Source of the DNA: Eulemur rufifrons
Lineage: Eukaryota; Chordata; Mammalia; Primates; Lemuridae
Direction: 5' to 3'
NCBI RefSeq assembly: GCF_041146395.1
Contig: NC_091000.1
Coordinates: 17,867,501 to 17,931,500, forward strand
DNA length: 64,000 bases
Shown: positions 22,680-34,919 of the stretch, one piece after another
How positions within the stretch are numbered: position 1 is the first letter of the stretch
Layout: each line of letters starts with the position of its first letter
Translations under genes and position numbers: made by a program
The notes under the pieces: model-generated
The model's input: only the letters and a program-made list of their open reading frames with translations
The model's database searches: none
Told to the model about the DNA's origin: nothing

Positions 22680-25180
22680 TTTTTTTTTCATTAAGTCCTT
22701 CCTTTCCCTTATTTTTTTTTTTCTTTCTTCTTTTCCCTCTTTCAGGAACTCTTAATTGTTAAGTTTTGGATCTTTGGAGTTGAATTCTCTTATGTTTGCT
22801 TTTCAGTCATGTCTTTTTGTTCTTTATTGTAGGGGAAGTTATTAAACATTATCTTCTAGCTCTTGTATTTATGTTTACATTTTGGAAACTGTAGTTTTAG
22901 TTTCCATTAGTTCCTTTTTTACAGCAATCTACTTTTGCTTTATGACTCAATAATCAAAATAAGTAAAATATATTACAATAACAGTATTAAAATATATAAA
23001 ATCAGGAACTGATATGGTTTGGGAGGTAGGAGAGAGCTTCCTTGAGAAAATGACCTTTGAGCAGAAATCTAAATGATGCTAAGGAATTACTTGTAATGAT
23101 GAAGAATTACCTAGTTAAGAAGAGGTGAGAGTCAGAGCAGTCCAGAAATAGGATTACAGTTGGAGGTTTTGCCTGTTCAAGGCTTCTTTAATAGGCTACG
23201 CAGTTACAGTTATGATTTCTTCTTTGCACATGGCTTTGGGGCAACCCATAGGTTTGATATATATCACCCTCACCTCAATGTCTAAATATTTTTTAATGAC
23301 AGTTTTATAAACCTCATTGGCACAAAAGTTAGTCAGGGACTATTTTTAAGTCTATATGCGTATATGTGTTGACTTTTTTGTTGTTAATATTTTATGCATA
23401 ACTCATTTGTTTTTTTCTATATTATTTGAAAGTGCATTATATATATTTTCAGAATTTTAGAATTAATTGAGGTCTCCTATGACAAAATAACATTTGTAAA
23501 TGTACCATAGGACCTCAGTAAATAGTTCACTCAGTTTGGAATGTACTCAGTCCTATGCAGATCTATTATTAAGCAACTTTATTCAGATTATATACAGATC
23601 TATATTTCATTTATTTTGGGCCTACTTAAATCATAAAGATTTAAATGTATGGTAAAGTTTCCACTGTGATATTATTAGTAGATTTATTTGTATTCTAACA
23701 GGTTTCACTTGTATATCTTCATAAATTATTATTATGCTATTAAAATTTTATAGATGTTATCTCTTATCAGTATTAGATAACCTTCTTTTTCCTTTTTAAT
23801 GTGTTTTTTACCTTGAAATCTCTTTGGCCTGAATTGATATTATAACCTTTGCCTTTGCCAAATAAATCTTTCTCTAGTTTGTATTTTTAACTACTCTCTA
23901 AATTTTGAGAAATCTGTGCTGTAAAAAACTTAGATTAGACTTCCATATAACATAAGAAATATTACTATTTCAAATCCAGATCAATACATTAAATAATTAA
24001 ATTTGAACTTACATATTTCCTCTTTTAAGAACACTTTTTAAAACTGTTCCATTAGTTTTGTACTTGGATTTACAATTGTTTAGATTTACCTATATGGTTA
24101 ACTGTTTTCAATTAAATTATGTCATCCATAGCTTTCAGTTCCTAATTTTTATTCATCTCTAGGTTCTCATATTTTAAAGACCACCTGTGCAATATATTTT
24201 ATGAGTAAGTAGTCATTGCTCCATCCGTTTGTTCTCCAGTATCGTGTATTTTATAGAACATGCCTTAGATAGCCTGATATTTTTCTTTTATAGTCAATTC
24301 ACTAGTTCTACCTGGATATTTTTTATACTTCTATGTGTAGTAATACAAAAATATGACAGTATTTCTAAGGGTAAATATTTTCTCTCGAGTCCAAGACAAG
24401 CTCTTTCAATATACATGCATAAAAGAACATGTAGACATTAAGAACATATTCCTTTCTGACACAGAGTCCTAGGAACAGTTTGGCAAGTCCTTACTTAACC
24501 ATTCTAAGGCTCTGATGATTCTCAATCTTTGAAAGGAACTAATACAAACTAACTCAGAGGTTTAAGAATTAAATGAGATAATTCAGCTAAAGTGTCAAGC
24601 AGGGTAGCTGGTACATAGTAAGAACACATATTAAAAAACAACATTTTTTCAGTTCAGATAAACTTTCCTTAATCATTTTTTATTCTTTCTGTTCATAACG
24701 TTCTCATTTCTCCACTCGATAATAGCTATAATTCTTAATTTTCTCTCCATTCTTCTGTCCTTTAGGTTTATCTTCTATCCCAACTTTTTCTATCTCATCT
24801 TTTGCTAACATCCTGCTGTCTTTCAAATTTGCCTTCAAATTCAAGGATTTCTTTATCAGTTGTGTTAATTCAACTCCTCACTGCCTTCCTCATGGATTGT
24901 AATTCTGCTCTTTCATTTTTATTTTCTTGAGCCCTTCCTTATTTAATCTATATGCCTGTTAAACTCACCCTGTCTGTTTTCACTAAAGGTTACTGTTCTT
25001 GCTTCACAGAGGTTACTGGCTTGAATTCTTTGGAAAATTCATTTCTTAGAATATTTTCCATATTCTGTAGTAAATAATTATAAGTCCATTCTTCTTCCAT
25101 ATTTCAAGATGATTTTCCTTTTCTTTCAGTTATACTTGTGGGTTATTGCTGAGTATATTCCTCCTCACTCATTTCAAACA
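22680..25180 (-). repeat. T-rich block with possible old L1 in reverse orientation
   Basis: 'ttctttattgtaggggaag' (about 22820), 'aaccttctttttccttttta' (about 23778) and 'ttgaaatctctttggcctg' recall reverse-strand sequence of old L1 ORF2. The block at 24740-25100 has the T/C-rich texture of reverse L1 5' regions. Divergence is too high for a firm call or for limits. Confidence 0.3.
24525..24645 (+). repeat. MIR SINE fragment (3' half)
   Basis: 'agaattaaatgagataattc', 'gtgtcaagcagggtagctgg' and 'tacatagtaagaacacata' follow the 3' half of MIR. Confidence 0.6.
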
Positions 25181-25199
25181 TGGCAAAATCAGGCTACGC

Positions 25200-26390
25200 T
25201 TGATGTCTGCCAAGGGCAATAGATTGCACCTACTCTGCTGTCTGTTTGGGAAATAGTGTCGTTTTCTTCAGAGGTGTAGAACTAGCTCACCCTTTCCTTC
25301 CAGAAGGGATTATTCCTGAGGAATGATTCTCATGCTCTTCCCCTCCCCAAACACTCTTCTCCTATACGATGATAATAAAACAGGTTAAAAGTAGGAGGTG
25401 GGGTATGGGGAGGGGATAGTTTGGTATCAGGTAATTTTAGTAAACACTGTGGCAATCTGACTTGAATAAGTTTCTTTACCTTGAATGTCTTAGAGTTGAC
25501 ATATGCTAATGTATATTATGAGTTCAAAACTTTTTTTTTCTTGCAGAACACCTAATAATAATTTATGGGACATTAATGCTCCATAGAAGAAAGTTTGAGA
25601 AACAGAAATCTAGAGCACGCGTGTGCTCTTAAGATGGAATAATGCCTCCCTTACCCACTGCCCGGCCTGGTTCTCTGGTACTCTGAATTGATAAATATCT
25701 GAGAAACTACATTTTGTCAAATACTCTGTTAGCAAAGCTATTTCTGTGTCTACTTTCCCTAAGTGTTTTATTTGTGGGTCTACACTTGTCTGAAGGTATC
25801 ATCCCTGTCAGAGTCCACCATGAAAAAATGATGTCTGTGCCAAGGGACTGTGTTTTCAATGTGCTGAATCTCACCTCGTTTGCTGCTGTTGCTGGGCAGA
25901 GCCATGGGTGCGCAAAGCTCCCTGTTCTTTGCTGGCGCCAACAGTGCATTGAACCATGCTATTTTCTATGCAGAGGTGGGGTCATCTCTCTCTTTCTCCA
26001 TAATTGGAAATATGTCACATATATTCCACTAAAGGCACCACTTAATCTCCAAATGTCTCACAAGGATTTCAGAGAAAGCATTATTTATGTTTTTGTAATC
26101 TATTTTTTACACACATGGCCTACCATTTAGCTAAGATTTAGATGTAAGTTCATGGGAGAGCCAGGATATACTCAGAATTGGCCTCCTCTGACAAGCCAGA
26201 GATCGGCCTGATTCACTCTTCTCTTAGGGGTAATTCTTTCTGGAAAGATTCCTTGGTTGTGCATACAAATACATTCCTAGTGGCTTTGCTTCAGCAGATG
26301 TCCAGACAAGTGCATTTTCTTGATGGGGCCGGGGGGTGGGGGCACCCTCCCTGCACCTGCTCGTCTACAGCACATACTTCCTGTCTCCCA
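25200..26390. other. No gene supported; an orphan ORF
   Basis: The plus-strand ORF 25714-26130 begins with a hydrophobic stretch that resembles a signal peptide, but the remainder has no domain I recognise and no splice context. An ORF also overlaps it on the other strand (25707-25949). I treat it as chance. Confidence 0.4.
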
Positions 26391-26394
26391 CAAG

Positions 26395-26520
26395 CATTTT
26401 ATTGAGGCTTTGCTCACGTGGAAGACACTGAACATAAGTTTTCACAGATTCACACTACAACCTTAGAAACTTGTAGATGGACAGAGAAGAGCATTCAAAG
26501 AGAAGTGACTAATGGTAGTA
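26395..26520 (-). repeat. Possible MIR fragment
   Basis: 'tttattgaggctttgctcac' and 'cacagattcacactacaacc' resemble reverse MIR, then 'gacagagaagagcattcaaa'. Weak. Confidence 0.35.
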
Positions 26521-26524
26521 ACTA

Positions 26525-27755
26525 CTTTGGGATCGGAATTTAAGTTTTTTAACGCTAGTTTTCAGTTTAAAAAAATTACACACCACGCTGCTTCTTTACT
26601 CCCTTTCTGTTGACTAATACTCTAACTAATCCAAATAATACCCATACCTTACCTAGATATGACTCTGCAAACGAGAACATTATAACAAAAATGATATTAT
26701 TTTCTAGACCTAACGAGTACGGTCAACATGCTCAGGGTTTAGACTGTGTAAATTAAATTGACTGTGAGAGAAATTCAAGATAGATGACTAAGCTACAATG
26801 ATTTATTTCTAAAAAGTTACTAAAAATTTTAAAAATAAAATTCTAGTGACAAACAACCTTTACACTAATGCAGGAAGGTCTTTTAAAATTCAGCAAAATT
26901 GAAAAGGTTTATGACCATCACAACAGCATTTCTTAGCAGATTGCTCACAGTAATATATCTGATGAAGAATTAAGGGTGGGTAGAGCTGCATTCAGTGAAA
27001 GAATTGATTCTTCCATTCACTGTTACTTTTATGATAAGTGTCTCATGTTATTCAGACACAGAATATTTTAAACAGTATTTCACTGGCCCATAATCCTTCT
27101 CCATTCAGCCTTGTTTTTAAGATACTTAAAAGGAAGTGACAACACAAATCTCATTCCTGTCTCATAGCTGAATATCCTTTTCATTCTTTTCTTTCTGTGC
27201 ATAAAATTTCTTGGGTAAATACAACTCAGAGGAAATAGGTGCATCAAAGGAGCCTAATTCTGCCAGTTTGGGGCCTTTTGCAAAGCTGGGTTGCTCTCTT
27301 TGAAAACAGAATGTCTGGAAGACAAGAAGCCTTAGACCAGGCCACCTGCTGGGCAGGACACACCAGGCACAGCCTGACAGTTTCCCATTGCCACTGGCAA
27401 CCAGGAAAAGCATTTTCTATCCAACTGCCTTCCCTTTGTTACAGCAGTTTAAACGGTAGTAAAGCCCTGCTTTCAGTAATGGTCAAGGCTTTAAAAATTA
27501 TGAGGAATTGGGATGAAGCACTACTTTATCCAAGTTCATTATTTTAATTAAACACAAATTCAAGTCCCTGGAAACTACGTTTTTATGCCATAGAGCATCT
27601 GTATCCTGGTAAGTGTCAAAACATTTATCCAAGGTAAAGAGTAATTACAAGACAGAGTCTAAACTCCAAAATAAGGAGCCCATTTTTCAAGAAGTTTACC
27701 CTACCAACCAGTTTTTCCTTATTAATTGTAAATGTTTTTAAAATTGTGGTAGGCA
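26525..27755. other. No gene seen
   Basis: No recognised gene or repeat. ORFs overlap on both strands at 27162-27547 in a region of mild GC content; no domains. Confidence 0.45.
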
Positions 27756-27756
27756 T

Positions 27757-28060
27757 TTTAGTTTGCTAGGGCTGCCATAACAAAATACCATAGAATGAGT
27801 GGCTTAAACAACAGAAATTTATTTTCACACAGTTTTGGAGGCTGCAAGTCCAAGATAAAGGTGTTGGCAGGTTTGGTTTCTTTTAGGCCTTTCTCTGCAG
27901 CTTAGAAATGGCCACTATTTCGCTGTGTCCTCACATGGCATTTCCTCTGTGGATGCATCTCCCTGGTGTCTCTTCCTCTTTTTATAAGAACACCAGTCAC
28001 ACTGGATTAAGACTCCACCCTTATGACCTCATTTAACTTTAAATTACCTCTTAAATAACA
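27757..28060 (-). mobile_element. MLT1 LTR, truncated
   Basis: Reverse MLT1 (MLT1A-like): 'gtttgctagggctgccataa', 'gtggcttaaacaacagaaat', 'ggaggctgcaagtccaagat', 'ataagaacaccagtcacac' and 'atgacctcatttaacttta'. The part beyond about 28060 (the consensus 5' end) is missing. Confidence 0.85.
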
Positions 28061-28685
28061 GGGAAGGAGATTTTGCTGGGGCACTATCTGACTCTGGCTT
28101 GACATCTAAATTGCCCATGTGTCCTGTAAATTGAATTCTTGTGGAGTTGAAAAATCCAACTGTTTTTGTACCCCAAACTGAAGCAGTTATAAACAATGGC
28201 TATAAAACTGAGGAAATAAAAGTGGGCAGTAAGCAATCTACTGGAAAAGATGAAATTAATTGTGTTGCCTTCCCACTCAAAACCATTATTTCAGAAAGCC
28301 TCAGGTCAGAAGCCAGCTGGGAGAATGAGAGGAGAGAGTGCATTAAGTAAATGACCAGAGATTTCATGCTTTAAATCTGTTTCTAGAAAGATCCTTGGCT
28401 GTGATTATTCAAACATGAAACTGACTTGAAGGAAATTCTTAAGAAACATACTGCATTGTAGAGAGGACTTTCTTGCCAGAAACAAACAAACAAACCAAAC
28501 AAACCATTCAAAACAAAACCAAAAAACTAGCCTGGAGCTGGGTGGGTAGTATTTGCAGGAGGTGGGCTTCAAGAAGTGAGCATCACGCAGACCCCTGGAT
28601 TCACTCAATGCGCACCTCAGATGTGGACAAGCAAGAGTCTTACTCAGGGCAGAGCCAGGCATCTCTGGGACAATTGCTAAAGGAA

Positions 28686-29260
28686 AGTGTATTAGTTTTC
28701 AATGCTACATAACAAAGTACTACCAATTTAGTGGCTTCAAGCAACACATATTTATTAGCACACGGTTTCTGTGGGTCAGGAGATGGTATGGCTGTGCTGG
28801 GTCCTTGAGTCTCACCTCACAATCAAGGTGTGGGCAGGGCTGCATTCTCATCGGGAGACGTGACTTGGAATCTACTTCTGAATTCCCCTCACGTTGTTGG
28901 CAGAATTAATTTCTCTGTGGCTGCAGGACTGACAGTTTTTGTTTATTGCTGGTGTCTGCCCTCAGTTCCTAGAGACTGTTTACAGTTTCTCGACACGTGG
29001 GTTTCTTCAAAATGATCACTTGCTTCATGAAAGCTTGCGACGGAGAGAGAGAGCACGTCGGCTAATAAGGTGAAGCTTGTGCAATGTAATGTGTTAATGA
29101 TCACAGGAGTGACATCTTGTCACATTTGCTATACCTGTTCTTTTGGCAAGAAGCAAGTTGCGGGTCCTTCCCACACCCAAAGGAAGAGGATTATATAAGG
29201 GTGTGACACCAAGAGGCAGCAATCATGGGGACTGCTTTACAGCCTGTCTGCCATAGAGAG
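28686..29260 (-). mobile_element. MaLR/MLT1-like LTR, old
   Basis: Starts 'tgtattagttttcaatgct', then 'acataacaaagtactacca', 'tttagtggcttcaagcaac' and 'acatatttattagcacacg', in the order of a reverse MLT1-class LTR. The later part ('cttttggcaagaagcaag', 'aaggaagaggattatataag') also fits but is diverged. Confidence 0.65.
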
Positions 29261-29264
29261 CTTT

Positions 29265-29760
29265 TCCAGAGAATGTAACCAGCGCTTTCAGATGGGCTTC
29301 ACCATGAGAGAGTAGAGTCTTCCTTTTCCTGCCTTGCGAAATTTGATAATTGCTATGGGTCAGAGACTACTGTATGTTTTCCATTTACTTCTCTATTGAA
29401 TTTAGGGGGTACCTTTATTAACAATATTTTCTTCTTTCTCCACTGTTTGGTATTGAGTATATTGAAGACAGATACCTTGCATTTTAGTTTATAAATCATC
29501 CAATCACAAGAAGAACATTAGGACCAGAATTGGAGCTGGACACAGTAAATGGATAGACTTCAGGGTTGCTTCTTGGCCATGGAGTGGCTATGTTCCGTGA
29601 ACGAATATGAATGTCTATGTGGGTAGTCCAAGAGGCAGCTTTGTCAAAGAATATTAGTTTTATGCCATCAGATCCATTCTCATTGCCATCTCCTCTCAAT
29701 TTCTAGCTGGGCCCATTGAATTTATCACAAAGACAATGAGTAACCAGTATGAATTTTTAA
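29265..29760. other. No gene seen
   Basis: Unremarkable sequence apart from the short duplicated segment near 29550-29592, which is matched at 30548-30588. Confidence 0.45.
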
Positions 29761-29762
29761 TC

Positions 29763-29850
29763 AGGGTTGCTAGATATCCTATAACACACAGGGCTGTCCT
29801 GTGCAACAAAAGATTGTCCCATATCCCTTGTGACTTTTAAATGTCTCCCC
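29763..29850 (+). repeat. MER5-like hAT fragment
   Basis: 'gttgctagatatcctataac', 'acacagggctgtcctgtgca' and 'aacaaaagattgtccc' match the middle of MER5A in the orientation opposite to the copy at 13665. Only a part of the element is present. Confidence 0.5.
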
Positions 29851-29859
29851 CTGTATTTG

Positions 29860-30770
29860 TGTATATGACAAACTGTTTACTATAATTATCTTAGCGTAAT
29901 ATCTAACCCTGTTTTAAAAATAATTGCAAATATTCTTGCATGGTTTTAATAGCATCGTGTTATCCAGAAATTCAGCTACCATGTAAATTGAGAGACGATT
30001 GTATTTTGTTTTGTTTGGAACTTTACCAACAATAAGTTACCATTTCAGAAAATCACATCAGTGACATTAATACTCCTTGTGTGTTTAAGTTGCCAATAGT
30101 TCTTCAGTCTGTACTTCTGTCACCTTCATGGTATTCTAAGCATAGAAACAAGCGTTTGACTATTTCATCATGTCATGATCCTCTTGAAATCCATAATATG
30201 GACCATTTCCCTTCACATTACAGATACATTAAAATTACTTGTGAAGATAGATTATATTATCTAGAAAGTTGATTTTGGGATAGAAAAGGCAATACAAAAT
30301 ATTTGTTATAAAAAGGGAACATTAGGTGTGGTAGGGTTAAAATATACTGATTTAAGTAAAAGGCCAAATTAAATGCTTGTGGCATTTAATGAGTAGAGGT
30401 TAGGCATGTTTTTAAAAAATGAACAGGTTAGTCACACAAAATGAAAAATTGTCTCATATCCCTCACAATTTTAAAATGCCTTCTTTTATATTCCTGTAGG
30501 TGAAAAACCTATTTATAAATACACGATGATATGGACTGAATATTGGATGGATTTCAGGGTTGCTTCTTGGGCATGGAGTGGGTATCTCCCTGACCATCTG
30601 GGAAAAAAATCATCTTTTTTCTAAAGGCAGAGTTCCTGTCAAAATAACAAAAGTAGCCATGTATTTTTGCTGTACTCTTTGTAATCAGGCATTCTGCTTA
30701 TGCACATTATCTCAAGTAGTGCTTACCCCAACATTGTTAGTAGGTATGTAGGACTGAAATACTAATCAAA
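29860..30770. other. No gene seen
   Basis: AT-rich sequence; contains a second weak MER5-like stretch (30436-30490) and the second member of the short duplication (30548-30588). Confidence 0.4.
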
Positions 30771-30774
30771 AGAC

Positions 30775-30955
30775 TCAGGGTTAAGTACTGCTTACTAGCT
30801 AGTCACTTACTAGCTACCACTTGGGCAAGTCATTCATCTTGCTTTCTAATCCTTAATTTTCTTATTAATTAATAAAATATAGTAAAACAATAAATGTAAC
30901 ACACAGGGTTGGTGTGACAATTAAATGAGACATAAGTTTGAAGATGGTGTGGCCA
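30775..30955 (+). repeat. MIR SINE
   Basis: 'agtcacttactagctaccac', 'ttgggcaagtcattcatctt', 'gttggtgtgacaattaaat' and 'gagacataagtttgaagatg' follow MIR in the forward direction, with an AT-rich expansion in the middle. Confidence 0.65.
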
Positions 30956-31269
30956 GTGGGTTACTTTAGATGTTGTGCTCTTTAATTTGAAAGGTAGTGT
31001 ACGACATACTTAGATGTAATAGATCTACTACTGCCCACCAAATTCTTATTTCTCAAATTGCTATTTGAAATCTCTGGATTTGAGAATGAATATTTAAAAA
31101 TTTCATGGGGTTTCTAAAAATCAGAAAAGAACAATATTTAAGAACAGTAAAAAATTATAAAAAGTAAGTAAATATCTTATTTCTTTAGTATTAAGATATC
31201 ATTACTAGTAAGAAACCTATTAATACCTTTTGGGAAAAATAAAATATTAACAGTACACTTGCATTGAAT

Positions 31270-32225
31270 AATATATTTATAAATAATTTAGGAGTCAGAG
31301 ATGATCACACAATGGAAATTAGAAAATAATTTTAAACCAAGTGAGCGTGAAAATATAACGTGGGAACTTATGAGAATAGCTAAAGCAGTGATTAGAGGGA
31401 AATATATAACTTTAAATGCTTCTATTAGTAAACATCAAGATTTGAAACAAGCTTTCCCATCAAGAAGTTGGAAAAGAAATAACAAATAAAGCAAAGGAAT
31501 GTGGATAGAAGATATCAATAGAATAAAAACAGAAATCAATAAAATAGAATATAGATATACAATAAGAAAATCAACAGTCAAGTACTTTTTAAAAAAGATT
31601 AATAAAATTGGTAAACTCAAGCAAAAGTGACCAAGAAAATAAGAGAAAAAAGCCTCCAACCCTTATCAATAAAATGAATGAAATAGATGACATCATTCTA
31701 AGTCCTGAAGAAATTGAAAAGATAGTGTGAGGGTATTAGAAGCAACTTCATGCTATTATCTGGCAGCTTACATAAAATTGACAAATTCTTTGATAAATAT
31801 TTACTAAAACTGACCCAAGAAGAAATAAAATGTCCAAGTAGATGTATATCTACTATATAAATTAAATTTGTAATTGAAAACTGTCCCAGAAAGAAAACTC
31901 CAGGCACAAATGGCTTGATGGGTTAATTCTAGTGCACATTTACAGAAGAAATAATAGCAACCACTCTCAAACTTTTTGAGAGAAAAGAAAAAGTAGGAGT
32001 ATTTATAGTTCATTTGATGAGGGCAATATATCCTTGATATCAAAACCTCACAAGGGTATTATAAGAGAGGAAGAAGTGTATACCAATATCCCTCATGGAA
32101 ACAGATAAAAATTTAAATAAAGTAATAAATCAAGTTCAGTTATATATTAAAAAACAGTAGTACATCATGATGAAGTGGGTTTTATTCATTGATATGCTGG
32201 TAAATATTTAATAGCTGGCCCTCCA
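31270..32225 (+). mobile_element. Decayed L1 ORF2, first part
   Basis: 'aaagcagtgattagaggga', 'aaaacagaaatcaataaaat', 'aagaaaactccaggcacaa' and 'accaatatccctcatggaa', ending with 'catgatgaagtgggtttta' near 32190, follow L1 ORF2 in order from the end of the endonuclease domain into reverse transcriptase. Stops and indels are frequent. The element continues after an interruption at about 33135. Confidence 0.8.
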
Positions 32226-33134
32226 AATTAAAAAAGGTATGCATATACATATATGCACAAGTTTATTACAAATTGCTGATGTGAAGGATATTTACTACAT
32301 GATCTACAAATCAGAATGAAATGTAGAATACTTTTCCTTGTAAACTCCATATAGCTAATTGAATGTCATGGATTTATTTTATTAATTTACATTGAACTCA
32401 TATTTGTAGACAACCTATGGCTGTAATTGATGAATAAATGCAGTTTCAACAGGAATGTTGGCTGATGTTAATAAGTAAAATGAAAGGAAACAACAAAGAT
32501 GTATAGTAGGACTTCATTCCTTCATCAATAATATAAGTTACTTCTTTGCTCAATTGGTTAATGATTTTTGAATACTGGAAGATTAATCTATTCACAATAT
32601 AATGGCTACAGACATAACATACAAGTTTAAACTGTATTATTAAATATTAGCATTTTCTCCCTCACTTTCTTAAGTATAGACAATCAATAAAACAGTAAAT
32701 CTAGTCTTGATTTATTTGTAGCATTTGCTTATTTTTATGGTGCAGATATTCCCAGCATGAGAATTTTAGCTATCAGTGTGACATCATTGACGCAGAATAG
32801 GGATGAAATGCTCAGTAAGCTATTGTGTAGTATTTCCATCAGACAGATAAAATAGATATGGAGCACAGGTAATATGCTGAAGAGCAAAGGTAGCAGTAAA
32901 ATGTAATAAATAATTAGGATATGATGAGTTTTGAGTATTTAGTTCCTTTGTTTTTAATATAATCTCTCTAATTGTAAGTTTGTACAACTTAATATTCAGT
33001 AATGTCTGTATTTAAAAACTGGCTAGCAGAATTCTTGAAAATTTAGCAATCAGGTATCATGGGTTGGTACAAACTGACTCTGACAGGACATTTGTTTTAT
33101 TGTAAAAATGTAAGATTGATAAAACATTTTAAAA
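32226..33134. other. Unassigned DNA splitting the L1
   Basis: About 900 bp lying between two collinear parts of the same L1. It is AT-rich, has no recognisable gene and no repeat that I can name. It could be an inserted older transposon or LTR, or the product of rearrangement. Confidence 0.45.
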
Positions 33135-33510
33135 TGAGCCACGTAATACACCATATTAATAGGGTAAAAAAAGGAAGACATGTAGTCATCTCAATAAAAG
33201 GTTAAACAATTTGACACAATTCAATACTCACTCATAATAGGAACTCTCAGCAAGCCAACATTAAAAGGCAGTCTTATCAGTTTGATAAAGAGTATCTACA
33301 AAACCCTACATCTAATGTCACAGTTAATTATGAAAAATGGTGACGAGATACTTATACGGCATGGATAAGTTTGCAATAATGCTAACAGACCAGGTCAGTG
33401 TGGCATAAGGACAGAACAATGATTTGGTTGATATCAGCCATACAGAAATTAAAAGTTATAGCAACACTGTGGAAGTCTCGATCTTCATAACATTAAAATT
33501 TATGTGAAAA
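33135..33510 (+). mobile_element. Decayed L1 ORF2, second part
   Basis: 'cgtaatacaccatattaata', 'gtagtcatctcaataaaag', 'aactctcagcaagccaaca', 'agagtatctacaaaaccc' and 'gtgtggcataaggacagaa' follow L1 reverse-transcriptase sequence directly downstream of the part that ends at 32225, with internal deletions. Confidence 0.75.
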
Positions 33511-34019
33511 GCATGGACTTAGAAGTCCCAGGAGGTAGCCCTGGAGATTTAATTGTAAAACAAGATGCTGCTTTAGAGCTAGAGGCTGAGATGTGAATCC
33601 GCTCAGCCTGTGCAGTCAAGTTCCTGCCCAACAAGAATCACTGGCCTTCCAGATTCTGCCACCTCAGCTAGTCTGACATGGTATTTCTTTTCTTTTGAGT
33701 CTGGTAGAATTACTGCATTCTTAGGAAGGTAACTCAGGAAATTATAAAAAGCAAAAGTTAAGAAGAATTAAAATACATAATGCAAAAGAATTTAAATTCC
33801 TAACATTAATAAGTTTGTAACCTCTATGTAATAATTTTTTGTGTGTTTTTTCTCCTACTTACGGTGTTTAAAACATTTACGAGTAATGGATATACTAGAT
33901 TTAAAGTTTTAATTAAATATTTTGGAAAATTTGATTAAGTTGCTTTGCAAATAATAGAGAAATTTAATTTGTAATATCCATAAATTTTAATGAAGGACTG
34001 GGAAGTCTGTTTATTTGGC

Positions 34020-34915
34020 TATCCATCTCCACCATGCACTGTCAGCCTGGATAATAGAGACTGAGACATTCTGGACATGATCATCTGAAGAGATTTGTGG
34101 GAAGACAGCACTGTGGTGGGGTGAAGTACACGGGCTTTCCATTCCACCCTTCAAACCAAGCGAATGTTGTAGCAGGAGAATTCTTTGGAGAGATTTGAGG
34201 AGACTGGCGTCTTCCTGACTACCTACCTGATTGCTGAGTGGCAGATATGTGGGCTCACTGTGGGCTGCTATGGAGCAGCCCTTGGGGTAGCTGACTCTCT
34301 TCTTGTGGAGTTTGGTGGGCTATAGAGACATATTGGCCTTTATCTGGAAAGGTTTTTAGGTGGCAGCATGACAGCAGCTTGCAATGGCAGAGCGAGAAGA
34401 GAGGAAGCTGTGAGATTGGCCTGCAGTTCCAAAACTAGCTGGTCTAGGATGCATGGATTGTCCAGGGTCCAAATGAGGACTGGCAGACATGACACATTTT
34501 GAAAGGGTCCCCTAACAAGGGGTTAGGGAACCACAGGGAAGTAAAGTGAGAGTTGCCAAAGTTTCATGAGAATGGATCCCCTGAGTCAGGGGGTGGTGTG
34601 GTATTAAGGGCCTCATTGGAAGGGAGCATGCTGAAGCAACCAGTTGGTTTTCATGGGAGAGAGAGCCAGTGATTGGAAGCTTGACATGGCAGAGGGCATT
34701 AGAGAGGGAGAGGAAACTACAGTCTTCATTGGCAAGTAAAGGACTACTGCCCCATCTCATCCTTCCTTCTCCTGTCCTTGCCTCCCAGAGGATCCAAAAC
34801 TGGCCCAGAGAGGTAGAAAGCAGAGAAGCAGGGCTAGGAAACACATACACTGTTCTGGTAATGCCGTTGCTATCTGGTGGAATCACTGCTCATGTCTGAG
34901 CTGAGACTGCAAGAT
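34020..34915. repeat. Unassigned GC-richer block, probably an old repeat
   Basis: About 900 bp of clearly higher GC and G-richness on the plus strand than its neighbours, with sharp edges. It contains words such as 'aggggttagggaaccacag' and 'ggatccaaaactggcccag'. This texture resembles 5' UTRs of old L1s or an old LTR-type element, but I cannot name it. ORFs on both strands (34512-34899) show no domain. Confidence 0.35.
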
Positions 34916-34919
34916 AATG

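Noticed and set aside
25714..26130. 138-codon ORF with a hydrophobic start like a signal peptide
   Set aside because: No recognisable domain after the start, an overlapping ORF on the other strand, and no splice or conservation evidence. The T-rich codons explain the hydrophobic start.
34512..34899. Overlapping ORFs on both strands in the GC-richer block
   Set aside because: Low stop density follows from GC content; no domain.
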